Of a stretch of DNA of 64,000 nucleotides, positions 25,703 to 34,398 are shown piece after piece. A program made the position numbers and the translations under genes. The DNA comes from Exiguobacterium sp. Leaf196 (GTDB lineage: Bacteria; Bacillota; Bacilli; Exiguobacteriales; Exiguobacteriaceae): assembly GCF_001423965.1 (NCBI RefSeq), contig NZ_LMPV01000001.1:633908-697907 (forward strand). The letters run 5' to 3'. Below the pieces are notes generated by a model. It ran no database searches and was not told where the DNA came from. It was given only the letters and a program-made list of their open reading frames with translations. Each line of letters begins with the position of its first letter. Position 1 is the stretch's first letter.

Positions 25703-25969
25703 ATGAATAAAGCCATGATTATTCGCTTATTAGGATTTTTCTTTGTATTGAATGTCTTTTTAATGATCGATTTGTTCTTATCGATGAGCCGAACGATTCT
25801 TGAACCGCTGGGACTAGTCGTTGCTTCATTAATTTTGTTCGTTCCTATTAAACGACTTAAGACCTTAGAGGACGAAACGCTGTCGGTTTTCAAATCAAGT
25901 CTAGCTGTCCTAGTAGAGGTGCTCTTGATGGGCGTATTGTTCTCACCTATCGTATTTATCTTCGGATAG
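25703..25969 (+). CDS. Small membrane protein, 88 aa
   Basis: Three hydrophobic segments (about residues 8-28, 34-52, 66-86) joined by short loops (MSRT, KRLKTLEDETLS). The start follows AAGGAG. No recognised family. It is transcribed divergently from citrate synthase and ends before a bidirectional terminator. Confidence 0.75.
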   Translation: MNKAMIIRLLGFFFVLNVFLMIDLFLSMSRTILEPLGLVVASLILFVPIKRLKTLEDETLSVFKSSLAVLVEVLLMGVLFSPIVFIFG

Positions 25970-25995
25970 GTGATCCTTTATCTATCAGAACAAAA

Positions 25996-26024
25996 AGAAA
26001 CCGGGACAGTATGAATGTCCCGGT
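25996..26024. terminator. Bidirectional terminator
   Basis: Stem AAACCGGGACA/TGTCCCGGTCTT with a 7-base loop. It separates the small membrane protein from the convergent iron operon. Confidence 0.8.
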
Positions 26025-26029
26025 CTTCT

Positions 26030-26725
26030 TCATGCCAAAAACGTATCCAATTGGTCTTGGCGTTTATCAATCATAATCTGAGCCTTTGGAATGTTAGCAC
26101 CTTGTAACACGTTAATCGTATCTCGGAGAAATTCATCACTACCAACGATGTAGAACAAACCTTCCTTGTCCGCTGTCATCGCTTTGACAGCATCGTAGTA
26201 GGCAGAGCGACTCTCGACATAAGCGTGACCAAACTGCTCATGTGAAGAAAGCTGAGTCTTGAATAGTTCAGTTCGCGTAGAATCGACGTTCAACGAGTGT
26301 AGATGAGGAACGCCACTTCTATCAGCCTGATGTTGCAAGATGATCGGGCGAAACGTTGCCAGACCGACGCCTGCTGAGAGTAAGTACACCGTACGATTTT
26401 CCCGGCGTAGTGGAATGTTCGAATGCGTCTTAAACAAAGCAATCTTCTCACCCATTTTCAGCTGCTGAAGTGTCTGCTTAAAGACGGAACATGCCGGTTT
26501 GATCCGTGTCGTAATCCCAATCGTTCCTTCATGAGGGAGCGTCGAAATCGACATATGCCGGATCAGACTGCGGTTCGGCTTTTCGTCTGCATTAAAACCT
26601 TCCAGTGCCATATGCGTGTGTGCGCCTTCCTCCCAAACGAAATCATCCGGGCGTTTCAAATGAAACGTATAGGTATGTTCGCCCTCTTGCGTCACTTGTT
26701 CTAGTGGTAGCCAATCGATCTGCAT
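26030..26725 (-). CDS. FAD-binding oxidoreductase (ferredoxin-NADP reductase fold)
   Basis: A 231-residue two-domain flavoprotein: FAD-binding barrel (about 1-105) with RHMSISTLP as the FAD motif, and NAD(P)-binding part (about 106-231) with LLSAGVGLATFRP and FYIVGSDEFLRD. No iron-sulfur or transmembrane domain is fused. It is the last gene of the siderophore ABC operon, 26 bases after the ATPase gene, so a role in reducing imported ferric-siderophore is a good inference. That activity is not shown by sequence alone. Confidence 0.85.
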   Translation of the reverse strand: MQIDWLPLEQVTQEGEHTYTFHLKRPDDFVWEEGAHTHMALEGFNADEKPNRSLIRHMSISTLPHEGTIGITTRIKPACSVFKQTLQQLKMGEKIALFKTHSNIPLRRENRTVYLLSAGVGLATFRPIILQHQADRSGVPHLHSLNVDSTRTELFKTQLSSHEQFGHAYVESRSAYYDAVKAMTADKEGLFYIVGSDEFLRDTINVLQGANIPKAQIMIDKRQDQLDTFLA

Positions 26726-26751
26726 CGTTCATTCCTCATTTCTATTAAGTA

Positions 26752-27504
26752 TCAATATACAGCAATTGGACCATACGGACCTTCGATGATCTCAAGCCGT
26801 GTCTCGAAAATCTCGGATAATAGCGCTTCATCCATGACTTCGGCGACCGTTCCGAAGGCAGCAATTTGTCCGTCCTTCATCGCACAGATGTGATCAGCGT
26901 ATTTCGCAGCAAAATTGATATCGTGCAAGACGGTGATGATCGTCCGTCCAAACGTATCGGCGACGTGTCGCAGGTACCCCATCATCTGGACCGAACGGGC
27001 GATATCGAGATTATTGAGGGGTTCGTCGAGTAGAATGTATTCCGTTTCCTGGCAGAGTACCATCGCGACATAGGCCCGTTGTCGCTGTCCGCCCGATAAT
27101 TCGTCGAGGTAGCGGTTCTCAAGCGACGTCAGCTCGAGAAAATCGATATATTTCGAGATGATCGTTTCGTCGTCCGCTGTCAGGCGACCTTGTGAGTAGG
27201 GGAACCGTCCGAAGCCGACGAGCTGCCGGACCGTCAGCCGGGTCACGAAATGATTTTCCTGCCGCAGGATGGTGATGATCTTTGCTAAGTCTTTCGATTT
27301 GCTACTTGTCACGTCCATCCCGGCGACTTCGATCTGTCCGGCATCGAGATCCAGCAAACGACCGATCATCATCAACGTCGTCGACTTGCCAGCGCCGTTT
27401 GGACCAATCAAAGCCGTGAAACCGCCTTTTGGAATCGTTAAGTCGATTGGACCGATTCTGACATCGTCTGTATACGATTTTTTAACTTGTTCGAGTGATA
27501 TCAT
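26752..27504 (-). CDS. Ferric-siderophore ABC transporter, ATPase
   Basis: A 250-residue FepC/YclP-type ATPase: Walker A GPNGAGKST (about residue 35), Q-loop RQENH, signature LSGGQRQRAYVA, Walker B YILLDEPLNNLD, and H-loop VLHDINFA. Its start overlaps the stop of the upstream permease gene (ATGA). It drives import through the two permeases encoded just upstream. The missing conserved third helix pattern is not unusual for the family. Confidence 0.94.
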   Translation of the reverse strand: MISLEQVKKSYTDDVRIGPIDLTIPKGGFTALIGPNGAGKSTTLMMIGRLLDLDAGQIEVAGMDVTSSKSKDLAKIITILRQENHFVTRLTVRQLVGFGRFPYSQGRLTADDETIISKYIDFLELTSLENRYLDELSGGQRQRAYVAMVLCQETEYILLDEPLNNLDIARSVQMMGYLRHVADTFGRTIITVLHDINFAAKYADHICAMKDGQIAAFGTVAEVMDEALLSEIFETRLEIIEGPYGPIAVY

Positions 27505-28565
27505 AGGGACCTCTTTCTAAGCAACACGATAAGGAAAATCAGCCCGCCGAACAGTTCGATGATGACGGAGACGACGCTTGGCGTGTTGAAAATGTGATAC
27601 ATGAAGAAATAGGCAGTCGTTAAAACGAAGAAGCCGATTGCGAATGCCATCGGGAAAACATATTTATGATCGTATGTCGCAGCGACTTGATAACTGAGCG
27701 TCGCCACTAAGAAACCAAAGAACGTCAATGGTCCGATCAGAGCCGTCGACATCGACATCAGGAGTGAAATCAAAATCAAGAAGTAGATGACACTGCCGCG
27801 ATGATTGACACCGAACGATGTCGCGACCTCTTTTCCGAGTGCGACGACGTTGAGTCGTCCGGACGAAAAGTAGAGCAACAGACCAACGACGAGGACGACC
27901 GGAATGACGATCGGGAAGTAAGCTGCGTCGGCATTCGTGACCGAACCGAACAGGCGCGCTTGTAAGATATCGAACTCGGACGGCGCGAGCATCTTTCGCA
28001 TGAATGACGACAGCGAGTTGAGACCAGTACCGAGAATGATTCCGACGAGTAACATCAATTGCAAGTTCGCGTACTTACCAGACAATAACCATCCGTATAA
28101 CAAGAGGCTCATCGCGAGCATGATCGCGACCTGTGTCAAAAAGGCGCTCGTGCCGGTAAAGCCAACGAGTGCTCCCGCACCGAAGAAAAAGATCATCGAT
28201 GTCTGGATCGTTGAGTAAAGGGCATCAAAACCAAGCAGGGACGGTGTGATGATCCGGTTGCTCGTGATCGAATGAAAGGCGACGGTCGCGAGACTTTGGC
28301 AAATTGCTGCAATCGCCATCGTGATGACTGCCGTGATCCGGCGTTCGACGACCGGCCAAAAGGACGGAGAATCAACCGGGACCGGATTATTGTAGAGCAA
28401 GAGACCAATCGTACTGAACACTCCGCCGCTAAGGAACAGGATGAGGAGAATCCAGTAGCGGCGCTCGAGTCGTTTCGACTGAAAGGCAGACGCCCGGCGA
28501 TTGGTTTCACGTGTAACGCTCGGTTGATTTCTTGTATGTTCTTGTTGTCTAATCGCGGTACTCAT
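27501..28565 (-). CDS. Ferric-siderophore ABC transporter, permease 2
   Basis: A 354-residue FecCD-family permease with a basic 35-residue N-terminal tail and nine or so membrane helices. GKEVATSFGVNHRG near residue 245 is the coupling loop that contacts the ATPase, and IGPLTFFGFLVATLSY is the conserved FecCD block. It overlaps permease 1 by 4 bases and resembles YclO of Bacillus subtilis, which imports petrobactin-type catecholates. Substrate inferred only. Confidence 0.93.
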   Translation of the reverse strand: MSTAIRQQEHTRNQPSVTRETNRRASAFQSKRLERRYWILLILFLSGGVFSTIGLLLYNNPVPVDSPSFWPVVERRITAVITMAIAAICQSLATVAFHSITSNRIITPSLLGFDALYSTIQTSMIFFFGAGALVGFTGTSAFLTQVAIMLAMSLLLYGWLLSGKYANLQLMLLVGIILGTGLNSLSSFMRKMLAPSEFDILQARLFGSVTNADAAYFPIVIPVVLVVGLLLYFSSGRLNVVALGKEVATSFGVNHRGSVIYFLILISLLMSMSTALIGPLTFFGFLVATLSYQVAATYDHKYVFPMAFAIGFFVLTTAYFFMYHIFNTPSVVSVIIELFGGLIFLIVLLRKRSL

Positions 28566-29578
28566 CTGACACCTCCAGTCTTCCGCCGACGTAACAGAAT
28601 GATGATGAAGACTGCTGCTCCGACCGTTCCGAGAATCAAGGAGACCGGCAGTTCAAACGGGCGGATGATCGTGCGTGAAATCAGATCACTAATTAGAATC
28701 GTTGCCATGCCAATCAGACAGACCCACGGCAAATTACTACGAAGATCGTCACCGCGAAACATCGAGACGATGTTCGGAACGATCAAGCCGAGGAAGGGCA
28801 AATTGCCAATGACAGTCGCGACGACACCGACGGATAGGGCAATTAGTCCGGTCGCAATCAGCATCAGCCGGTTGTAGTTGACACCAAGACTCGTCGCAAT
28901 GTCTTCGCCAAGCCCAACGAGCGTCAAGCGACTCGCAAGGAAGAAGATACAGACCGTGACTCCGATGATGATCCAGAGATACTCGTAGCGACCGATCTGA
29001 ACGGACGCGAACGAACCGACGAACCAGCCTTCGATTGCCTGACTGGCACGGAAGAACAAGCCGAGGAACGTCGAAATCGCAGAGATGACGGCTCCGAGCA
29101 TCAGACCAATGATTGGGACGATTAATGATGACCGCAGTCGGACCGAACGGAGAAACCAGAAGAAGACCATCGTCCCGATGAATGCAAAAAGAATAGCACC
29201 GGTCATCCGCATCATTAGCGACGGTGCCGGAATGAGTAAGTAGACGGCTAACAGTCCGAGTCCTGCCCATTCGATCGTTCCTGTCGTCGTTGGTTCAACG
29301 AGCCGGTTTTGCGTGATCAGTTGCATGACAAGTCCTGCCATCGCCATCGCAGCACCGGTCAGCATCAAGGCGAGCGTCCGCGGAACGCGCGTGATCCAGA
29401 ACATATCGAAATCGTTCGCGGCACTCCGTAGTTCGTAGACGCCCGTGAAGAGGGACGCCGTAGCGAGCGCTAAGACGAGACATAAGGTCAAGACGAACGG
29501 CTTCGTCCAAACGACAGAAAAGGAAGGTCGAGCGGGTGGCTCAACTCTTCCATTCATTTGTTGCTGTGCATGTGCCAT
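28562..29578 (-). CDS. Ferric-siderophore ABC transporter, permease 1
   Basis: A 338-residue FecCD permease: about nine helices, with RVPRTLALMLTGAAMAMAGL at the first conserved block, coupling loop GEDIATSLGVNYNR (about residue 222), and IGNLPFLGLIVPNIVSM. It resembles YclN. The start overlaps the stop of the binding-protein gene by one base. The two permeases form the heterodimeric channel. Confidence 0.93.
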   Translation of the reverse strand: MAHAQQQMNGRVEPPARPSFSVVWTKPFVLTLCLVLALATASLFTGVYELRSAANDFDMFWITRVPRTLALMLTGAAMAMAGLVMQLITQNRLVEPTTTGTIEWAGLGLLAVYLLIPAPSLMMRMTGAILFAFIGTMVFFWFLRSVRLRSSLIVPIIGLMLGAVISAISTFLGLFFRASQAIEGWFVGSFASVQIGRYEYLWIIIGVTVCIFFLASRLTLVGLGEDIATSLGVNYNRLMLIATGLIALSVGVVATVIGNLPFLGLIVPNIVSMFRGDDLRSNLPWVCLIGMATILISDLISRTIIRPFELPVSLILGTVGAAVFIIILLRRRKTGGVR

Positions 29579-30570
29579 TACTTCTTGAGCGCTTTCGCGA
29601 TGTCAGTGAAGAATTCCGAGTACGTCTGAATCGATTCATTTAAGTACGTATCTTTTGGTGCATAGACGATGTTGTCGTCTTTGATTGCTTTCGTTTTTTG
29701 CAGAGCAGGCGCACGGTCGATGACATCTTGCGCCGGTACGGCACCTTCTGCGTTTCCGAGTGGCGCGTCACGGTCAAGGACGAGTAGCCAGTCCGGGTTA
29801 CTTTGAGCGATCGCTTCGACCGAGACTTCATCACCTTGATCGTTCCCTGATTTTTGTTTAACTTCGAGGGCTGGTTTCCAGTCGAACAAATCATACATCG
29901 GTCCGAAGACACGTCCACTCATCGGCGCTGAGAATCCAATATCGCCACCCGAGACGATGACCGACATGACGCTGTCCTGTCCGTTGTACGATTTTTTGAC
30001 GTCTTTGATCGATTGCTCGAGTGTCGTCACGAGCTGATCCGCTTCTTGTTTTTTATCGAAGATCTGTCCGAGTGTCTCTGTCGTATCTTCAAGTCCTTTG
30101 ACGAGTAACTCACCTGGCGTACCAGAGTCTTCCGGCAATGCGATGTCAAGATCGATGACAGCGGCGTTTGGAACGAGTTTTTTGATGTCTTCATAATGAT
30201 CAGCGAAACGCTGCCCGACGATGACGACGTCCGGATTGACACCAGCGATCGCTTCGAGGTTCGGTTCGAAGTGCATGCCGACATCGACGATATCCTTATC
30301 TTTTGCATAAGGTGACTCAGCCGGGAGCAGTCCGACTGGTGCTGCAACAAGTTCGACGTCCCATGCGGCAAGCGTCTCAAATGTCCGGTTATCGAGTGCG
30401 ACGACTTTCTTCGGATCAACCGGAACGTTGACCGTTCCATGTGCGTCTTTGATTTTGATCGTCTTTGGTGCCTCGGCGTCCTTCTTCGTGTCTGCTTCTC
30501 CTGCGTTCCCGCATGCTGCGAGTAAAACAGCAAGCGAACTCACGACGAGTGGTGTTTTCCATTTCCCCAT
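29578..30570 (-). CDS. Ferric-siderophore binding lipoprotein
   Basis: A 330-residue extracellular lipoprotein: lipobox LAAC (Cys20), then a type III periplasmic-binding fold with IKIKDAHGTVNVPVDPKKVV and MHFEPNLEAIAGVNPDVVIV, the usual beginning of YclQ/CeuE-like proteins, and a long backbone helix. It hands ferric catecholate-type siderophores to the permeases. AGGAG site. First gene of the operon, under a perfect Fur box. The siderophore cannot be named from sequence. Confidence 0.94.
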   Translation of the reverse strand: MGKWKTPLVVSSLAVLLAACGNAGEADTKKDAEAPKTIKIKDAHGTVNVPVDPKKVVALDNRTFETLAAWDVELVAAPVGLLPAESPYAKDKDIVDVGMHFEPNLEAIAGVNPDVVIVGQRFADHYEDIKKLVPNAAVIDLDIALPEDSGTPGELLVKGLEDTTETLGQIFDKKQEADQLVTTLEQSIKDVKKSYNGQDSVMSVIVSGGDIGFSAPMSGRVFGPMYDLFDWKPALEVKQKSGNDQGDEVSVEAIAQSNPDWLLVLDRDAPLGNAEGAVPAQDVIDRAPALQKTKAIKDDNIVYAPKDTYLNESIQTYSEFFTDIAKALKK

Positions 30571-30670
30571 GATGACTCAGCTCCTCATATTTGATTTGAT
30601 AACACATAAATCACGGATTGAGCAGCAGATGGATTATGTATGTCTACGTGATTAATCTGTTCTCAATAAG

Positions 30671-30685
30671 TGATAATGATTATCA
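30671..30685. promoter_or_regulatory. Fur box, siderophore operon
   Basis: TGATAATGATTATCA is a perfect 7-1-7 inverted repeat of the Fur consensus. It lies about 100 bases before the binding-protein gene, between it and the divergent GGDEF gene. Confidence 0.88.
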
Positions 30686-30797
30686 TTGTCATGTTCACTG
30701 AGAATCATAGCAAACGAATTCGGAAGACGCAACGCCATTTTCCAAGGAATTACCTGGAACAGTTTTTTACTTCTATAAACTATACAAAAATAAAAAA

Positions 30798-30812
30798 TGA
30801 TAATCCTTCTCA
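30798..30812. promoter_or_regulatory. Second Fur-like box, GGDEF side
   Basis: TGATAATCCTTCTCA matches the 7-1-7 Fur repeat at 13 of 15 positions. It lies 140 bases before the GGDEF gene and well away from the siderophore promoter. The rest of the 381-base gap (30571-30951) holds no gene. Confidence 0.55.
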
Positions 30813-30951
30813 TTTGGATGTAGAAATAGGACCATCGGACGCTTTTGAGCGACAGAGGTTTAGACGACTTCAAAAAGAGAAAGTGGTAATATATGTATCA
30901 AATTTTCAAATCAGAGACACCGCAGAAGACGACTTTGAAATGAGGTGCTGT

Positions 30952-31908
30952 ATGAATCAACCATTTGAAGAATTGAAGATGTATCAAAATTTTGATGAGC
31001 TCGCAGACGATGTACTCGATTTCGCAAAAGAGATTTTACCGGATCAGATGTTGTACTTATCAGCAATCGAAGCAGGACAACAACGGATGTTAAAGATTGC
31101 AAACGATAAAGCAGATATTCCGATGGTAGAAGGCATGCAGATTGAATTGAACCAATCATTATGTAAACTGGTTGATTTCGAGACGAAACAGCCGGTCGTC
31201 CTCGAAGATATTCCGAACGCGGAACAACTCGGCGACTGGCGAAAAGGCTTGGAGGAGGCTCACGTCCGGTCCTACTTAGGGATTCCGATCGTCTTGACGA
31301 GCGGAGAGACGTTCGGCACGTTATGTGCAATCAATAATCGGGTCAGCTTGTATGAACAGAAGAATGTTCAGCTATTGCAACGGATCGTTCGACTCTTCTT
31401 GTACTATCTGGAGCTTGAGCGTCATGCTTGGAAGGATGCGTTGACAGGACTGCATAATCGGCGTTACTTAACGAAGCAGTTCGAGGATCATCCCGGACAG
31501 ACAGGAGCGGTGTTCTTCCTTGATCTCGATGGCTTTAAGCAAGTCAACGACGTCTTTGGACACGAGACGGGGGACATTGTTTTGCAAGAGGTCGCGCAAC
31601 GTCTGCGACAGTTCGTGCGCGAACAAGACGATGCGATGGCCGTGCGCCTAGGAGGCGATGAGTTCATCCTCCATTTCGGTCATGCTGATTCAAGGGAAGG
31701 GTGGGAGCGACTCGCGAAGCGGATCGTCACTTCGTTAAGTGAGTGGGAAACAGACTACCGAGTGTCAACAAGTATCGGGATTGTGATATATGACACCGAA
31801 TTTCGTCCAGAATTAAAAGTCTTGCTACAGCAGGCAGATGTCGCGCTATATGCCGCTAAGTCGTCAGGAAAGAATACGTATCAGTTTTATGAGATGGCGA
31901 AGAAATGA
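30952..31908 (+). CDS. GAF-GGDEF diguanylate cyclase
   Basis: A 318-residue soluble protein: GAF domain (about 10-150, with SYLGIPIVLTSGETFGTLCA as its usual end) and GGDEF domain (about 160-316) with DALTGLHNRRYL, FFLDLDGFKQVND and an intact GGDEF (234-238), so it should make cyclic di-GMP from GTP. An RxxD lies upstream but two residues further than the usual inhibitory site, so feedback may be lost. The ATG at 30952 has a GAGGTG site; the longer frame back to 30670 runs through the Fur boxes and is rejected. Confidence 0.92.
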   Translation: MNQPFEELKMYQNFDELADDVLDFAKEILPDQMLYLSAIEAGQQRMLKIANDKADIPMVEGMQIELNQSLCKLVDFETKQPVVLEDIPNAEQLGDWRKGLEEAHVRSYLGIPIVLTSGETFGTLCAINNRVSLYEQKNVQLLQRIVRLFLYYLELERHAWKDALTGLHNRRYLTKQFEDHPGQTGAVFFLDLDGFKQVNDVFGHETGDIVLQEVAQRLRQFVREQDDAMAVRLGGDEFILHFGHADSREGWERLAKRIVTSLSEWETDYRVSTSIGIVIYDTEFRPELKVLLQQADVALYAAKSSGKNTYQFYEMAKK

Positions 31909-31918
31909 CGAAATATTA

Positions 31919-31966
31919 AAAGACCTGACGCTTCTGAGTCTTCACAGAAACGATCAGGTCTTTTTA
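31919..31966. terminator. Bidirectional terminator
   Basis: Stem AAAAGACCTGA/TCAGGTCTTTT with T runs on both strands, between the convergent GGDEF and YrvL-like genes. Confidence 0.85.
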
Positions 31967-32521
31967 ATTGCTATGTAGGCGATGGACGATCCGAATGATG
32001 TCTTTTTTCGGACGGTCAGGAAACCTGAGACACAACGTCTCGACACACTTCACAGCATCCTCATTCTCTAACAAGCGGAGGGCTTCCTTTACGACTGGAT
32101 CATGTGATTCGGTGACTTCGGAAGATTTAGCAGTCAAATCTCCTGATTGATGAATCAGGTAAAACAATACCGTATGTACGGACACAAGTACGATTTTCGT
32201 CGCGAGAGAAATCGTGATGGACTCAATGTAGAGATCCATCCAAAGCAAGACACTTAAACTTACCCAAAAATTCACTACGGCAAAGAGTACGTTCGAGATA
32301 GGGCGCTTAAAAAGTCCACCGAACGCACGCATCGTTCCGTCGAAGATGACGCTAACAAGTAGACTCGCGAGATAGAAACATAAGAGAAACACAAGGCAAC
32401 CAACGAACGAGTCGTAGGAAACATCTCCGACGGATAAAATCAGCCCATCGATCATTAGCAAAGGAAGAACTAAGAGGAGAGCGAGAAACACAAGCGAGAC
32501 GGAGGAAACCAGTCGTGACAT
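31964..32521 (-). CDS. Membrane protein, possibly YrvL-like
   Basis: A 185-residue protein with four hydrophobic segments in the first 130 residues (about 8-30, 40-62, 80-98, 108-125) and a soluble, charged C-terminal end. The arrangement VGDVSYDSFVGCLVFLLCFY in the second segment recalls the YrvL family, small membrane regulators of oxalate-decarboxylase sigma factor genes in Bacillus. Similarity is by eye only. AAAGGATG site. Confidence 0.6.
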   Translation of the reverse strand: MSRLVSSVSLVFLALLLVLPLLMIDGLILSVGDVSYDSFVGCLVFLLCFYLASLLVSVIFDGTMRAFGGLFKRPISNVLFAVVNFWVSLSVLLWMDLYIESITISLATKIVLVSVHTVLFYLIHQSGDLTAKSSEVTESHDPVVKEALRLLENEDAVKCVETLCLRFPDRPKKDIIRIVHRLHSN

Positions 32522-32706
32522 AACATCATCCTTTCAATACGAATCGTCTTGTTGCACAAGAGACATATCCTACAGATTAGGATACCGTTTAACGTATTTG
32601 ATTACAATTATTTACAAAAAAGAGACGTGCTCAGAACGTGGCTCAGTTAATTGTGGAAACCCTGTCAAAAAGCGCTTAAAGTCCAGTCAACATCTTGATT
32701 ATCCAT

Positions 32707-32750
32707 TGACAATCCTTATCATTCCCTCTTACAATTGAAAATGATTATCA
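32707..32750. promoter_or_regulatory. Two Fur-like boxes before the nik operon
   Basis: TGACAATCCTTATCA (32707-32721) and TGAAAATGATTATCA (32736-32750) fit the Fur 7-1-7 repeat with two and one mismatches. They lie 26-70 bases before the start codon. This would put a nickel/metallophore-type importer under iron control. Confidence 0.7.
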
Positions 32751-32775
32751 ATACAAGTTGGGGGTTCTGCTTACC

Positions 32776-34386
32776 ATGAACGTTAACCGTAAAAAATTAC
32801 TGATTTCTACCGTCTCGATCCTGTCTTTGACATCATTATTGATCGGCTGCTCGAATCCAGGCGAGTCGACAGGAGAGCGAAAAGATAAAGATACATTGAC
32901 GCTCGCGTGGCCACGCGATGTTGGAACGATGAACCCACACGTCTATAACCCATCACAACTGTTTGCACAGTCGATGATCTATGAGCCACTCGTCCACTAC
33001 GGCGAAGGTGGAAAGCTTGAGCCATACTTAGCCTCATCTTGGAAGATTTCTGAAGACGGAAAAACGTATACGTTCACGCTCCGTGACGGCGTCAAGTTCT
33101 CAGACGGTTCGACGTTCGACGCAGCCATCGTCAAAAAGAATTTTGATGCGATCCTTAAACAAAAAGCCTTACATAGCTGGCTTGGGTTCATCACGAAAAT
33201 CGAGAAGACGGAAGCGGTTGATGCGAAGACATTCCGTCTGACATTATCCGAAGCCTATTACCCGACGATTCAGGAACTCGCGGTCGTCCGTCCGGTACGT
33301 TTCCTCGGAGAGGCTGGATTCCCGGAGAACGGCGATACATCGAAAGGTGTCAAAAAGGAAGTCGGGACAGGTCCATGGATGCTCGACGAGTACAAACCGG
33401 ATCAGTACGCGACTTTTAAGGTCAACAAGAACTACTGGGGACCGAAGCCGAACGTCGATCACATCAAGGTCGACATCATCCCGGATGCGGAGACACGTGT
33501 CTTAGCACTCGAAAAAGGACAGGTTGATCTGATTTACGGGGAAGGGGCGATCAGCATCGATGCCTTCAACCAGTTGAAGACGGATAAATCGTACAAAACG
33601 CAGATGTCTGAACCAGTCGCGACGCGTCTTCTCGTCTTGAATACGAAAAATAAGCGTCTGTCTGACGAACGCGTCCGCCAGGCGCTCCAGCACGGGTTTG
33701 ATAGAGCCGCTCTTGTCGAAGGCATCACGTCGGGTATAGAAGCACCAGCTGACTACCTGTTGCCACCGAACATGCCGTACACGTCGAACCTGAAAGTGAA
33801 GCAACGGGATTATGACGTCAAGGAAGCGAATCGTCTTCTTGACGAAGCAGGTTGGAAACTGCCGAAAGGTGAAAAGGTTCGCGTCAAGGACGGTCAACCG
33901 CTGCAAATCGGGATGATGTATGATGCGGCAGAGCAGGTCCAAAAGGCAATGGCCGAAACACTCCAGTCGGAATGGTCGAAAATCGGCGTCGAGCTGAAGA
34001 CGGAAGCTGTCGAATTACCGGATCAAGTCCAGCGCTTCAAGGACAACCGATTTGACATCAACTTCTACAGCAACTTCGGTGCACCGTATGATCCGCATAC
34101 GTTCGTGAACCTGATTGATACGGATGGCTTCGGCTTCAAGGAAGCGATTTCGGCTTATCCGAATAAAGAACAACTGTTGCAAGAAATCAAAGATGTTCTG
34201 AAGACAACGGACGAGACGAAGCGTCAGAAGATGTACGCCGATATTCTGCCATCACTCCAAGATCAAGGGGCATTGATTCCGATTTCGTACTTGAAGAAGA
34301 TGGCAATCTATCAGTCGGACGTGACGAACTTCCAGTTCCCGGCGAACCGGGATGAGAGTCCATTTGCTCGGATCGGCATTAAGTAA
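32776..34386 (+). CDS. nikA: NikA-like nickel/metallophore-binding lipoprotein
   Basis: A 536-residue extracellular binding protein of the oligopeptide/nickel class. The lipobox LIGC is at about residue 25. Blocks colinear with NikA: MNPHVYNPSQLFAQSMIYEPL, SYYPTIQELA-like segment, VGTGPW, and FGAPYDPHTF. By alignment from memory, the histidine that E. coli NikA uses to bind Ni-histidine, just before GAPYDPH, is tyrosine here (NFYSNFGAPYDP), which suggests another ligand, perhaps a metallophore complex. First gene of nikABCDE, behind two Fur-like boxes. Confidence 0.9.
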   Translation: MNVNRKKLLISTVSILSLTSLLIGCSNPGESTGERKDKDTLTLAWPRDVGTMNPHVYNPSQLFAQSMIYEPLVHYGEGGKLEPYLASSWKISEDGKTYTFTLRDGVKFSDGSTFDAAIVKKNFDAILKQKALHSWLGFITKIEKTEAVDAKTFRLTLSEAYYPTIQELAVVRPVRFLGEAGFPENGDTSKGVKKEVGTGPWMLDEYKPDQYATFKVNKNYWGPKPNVDHIKVDIIPDAETRVLALEKGQVDLIYGEGAISIDAFNQLKTDKSYKTQMSEPVATRLLVLNTKNKRLSDERVRQALQHGFDRAALVEGITSGIEAPADYLLPPNMPYTSNLKVKQRDYDVKEANRLLDEAGWKLPKGEKVRVKDGQPLQIGMMYDAAEQVQKAMAETLQSEWSKIGVELKTEAVELPDQVQRFKDNRFDINFYSNFGAPYDPHTFVNLIDTDGFGFKEAISAYPNKEQLLQEIKDVLKTTDETKRQKMYADILPSLQDQGALIPISYLKKMAIYQSDVTNFQFPANRDESPFARIGIK

Positions 34387-34398
34387 AGGAGGGATGAC

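Noticed and set aside
30670..30951. Longer N-terminus of the GGDEF protein
   Set aside because: It reads through the Fur boxes with no ribosome site; the internal ATG at 30952 has a good one.
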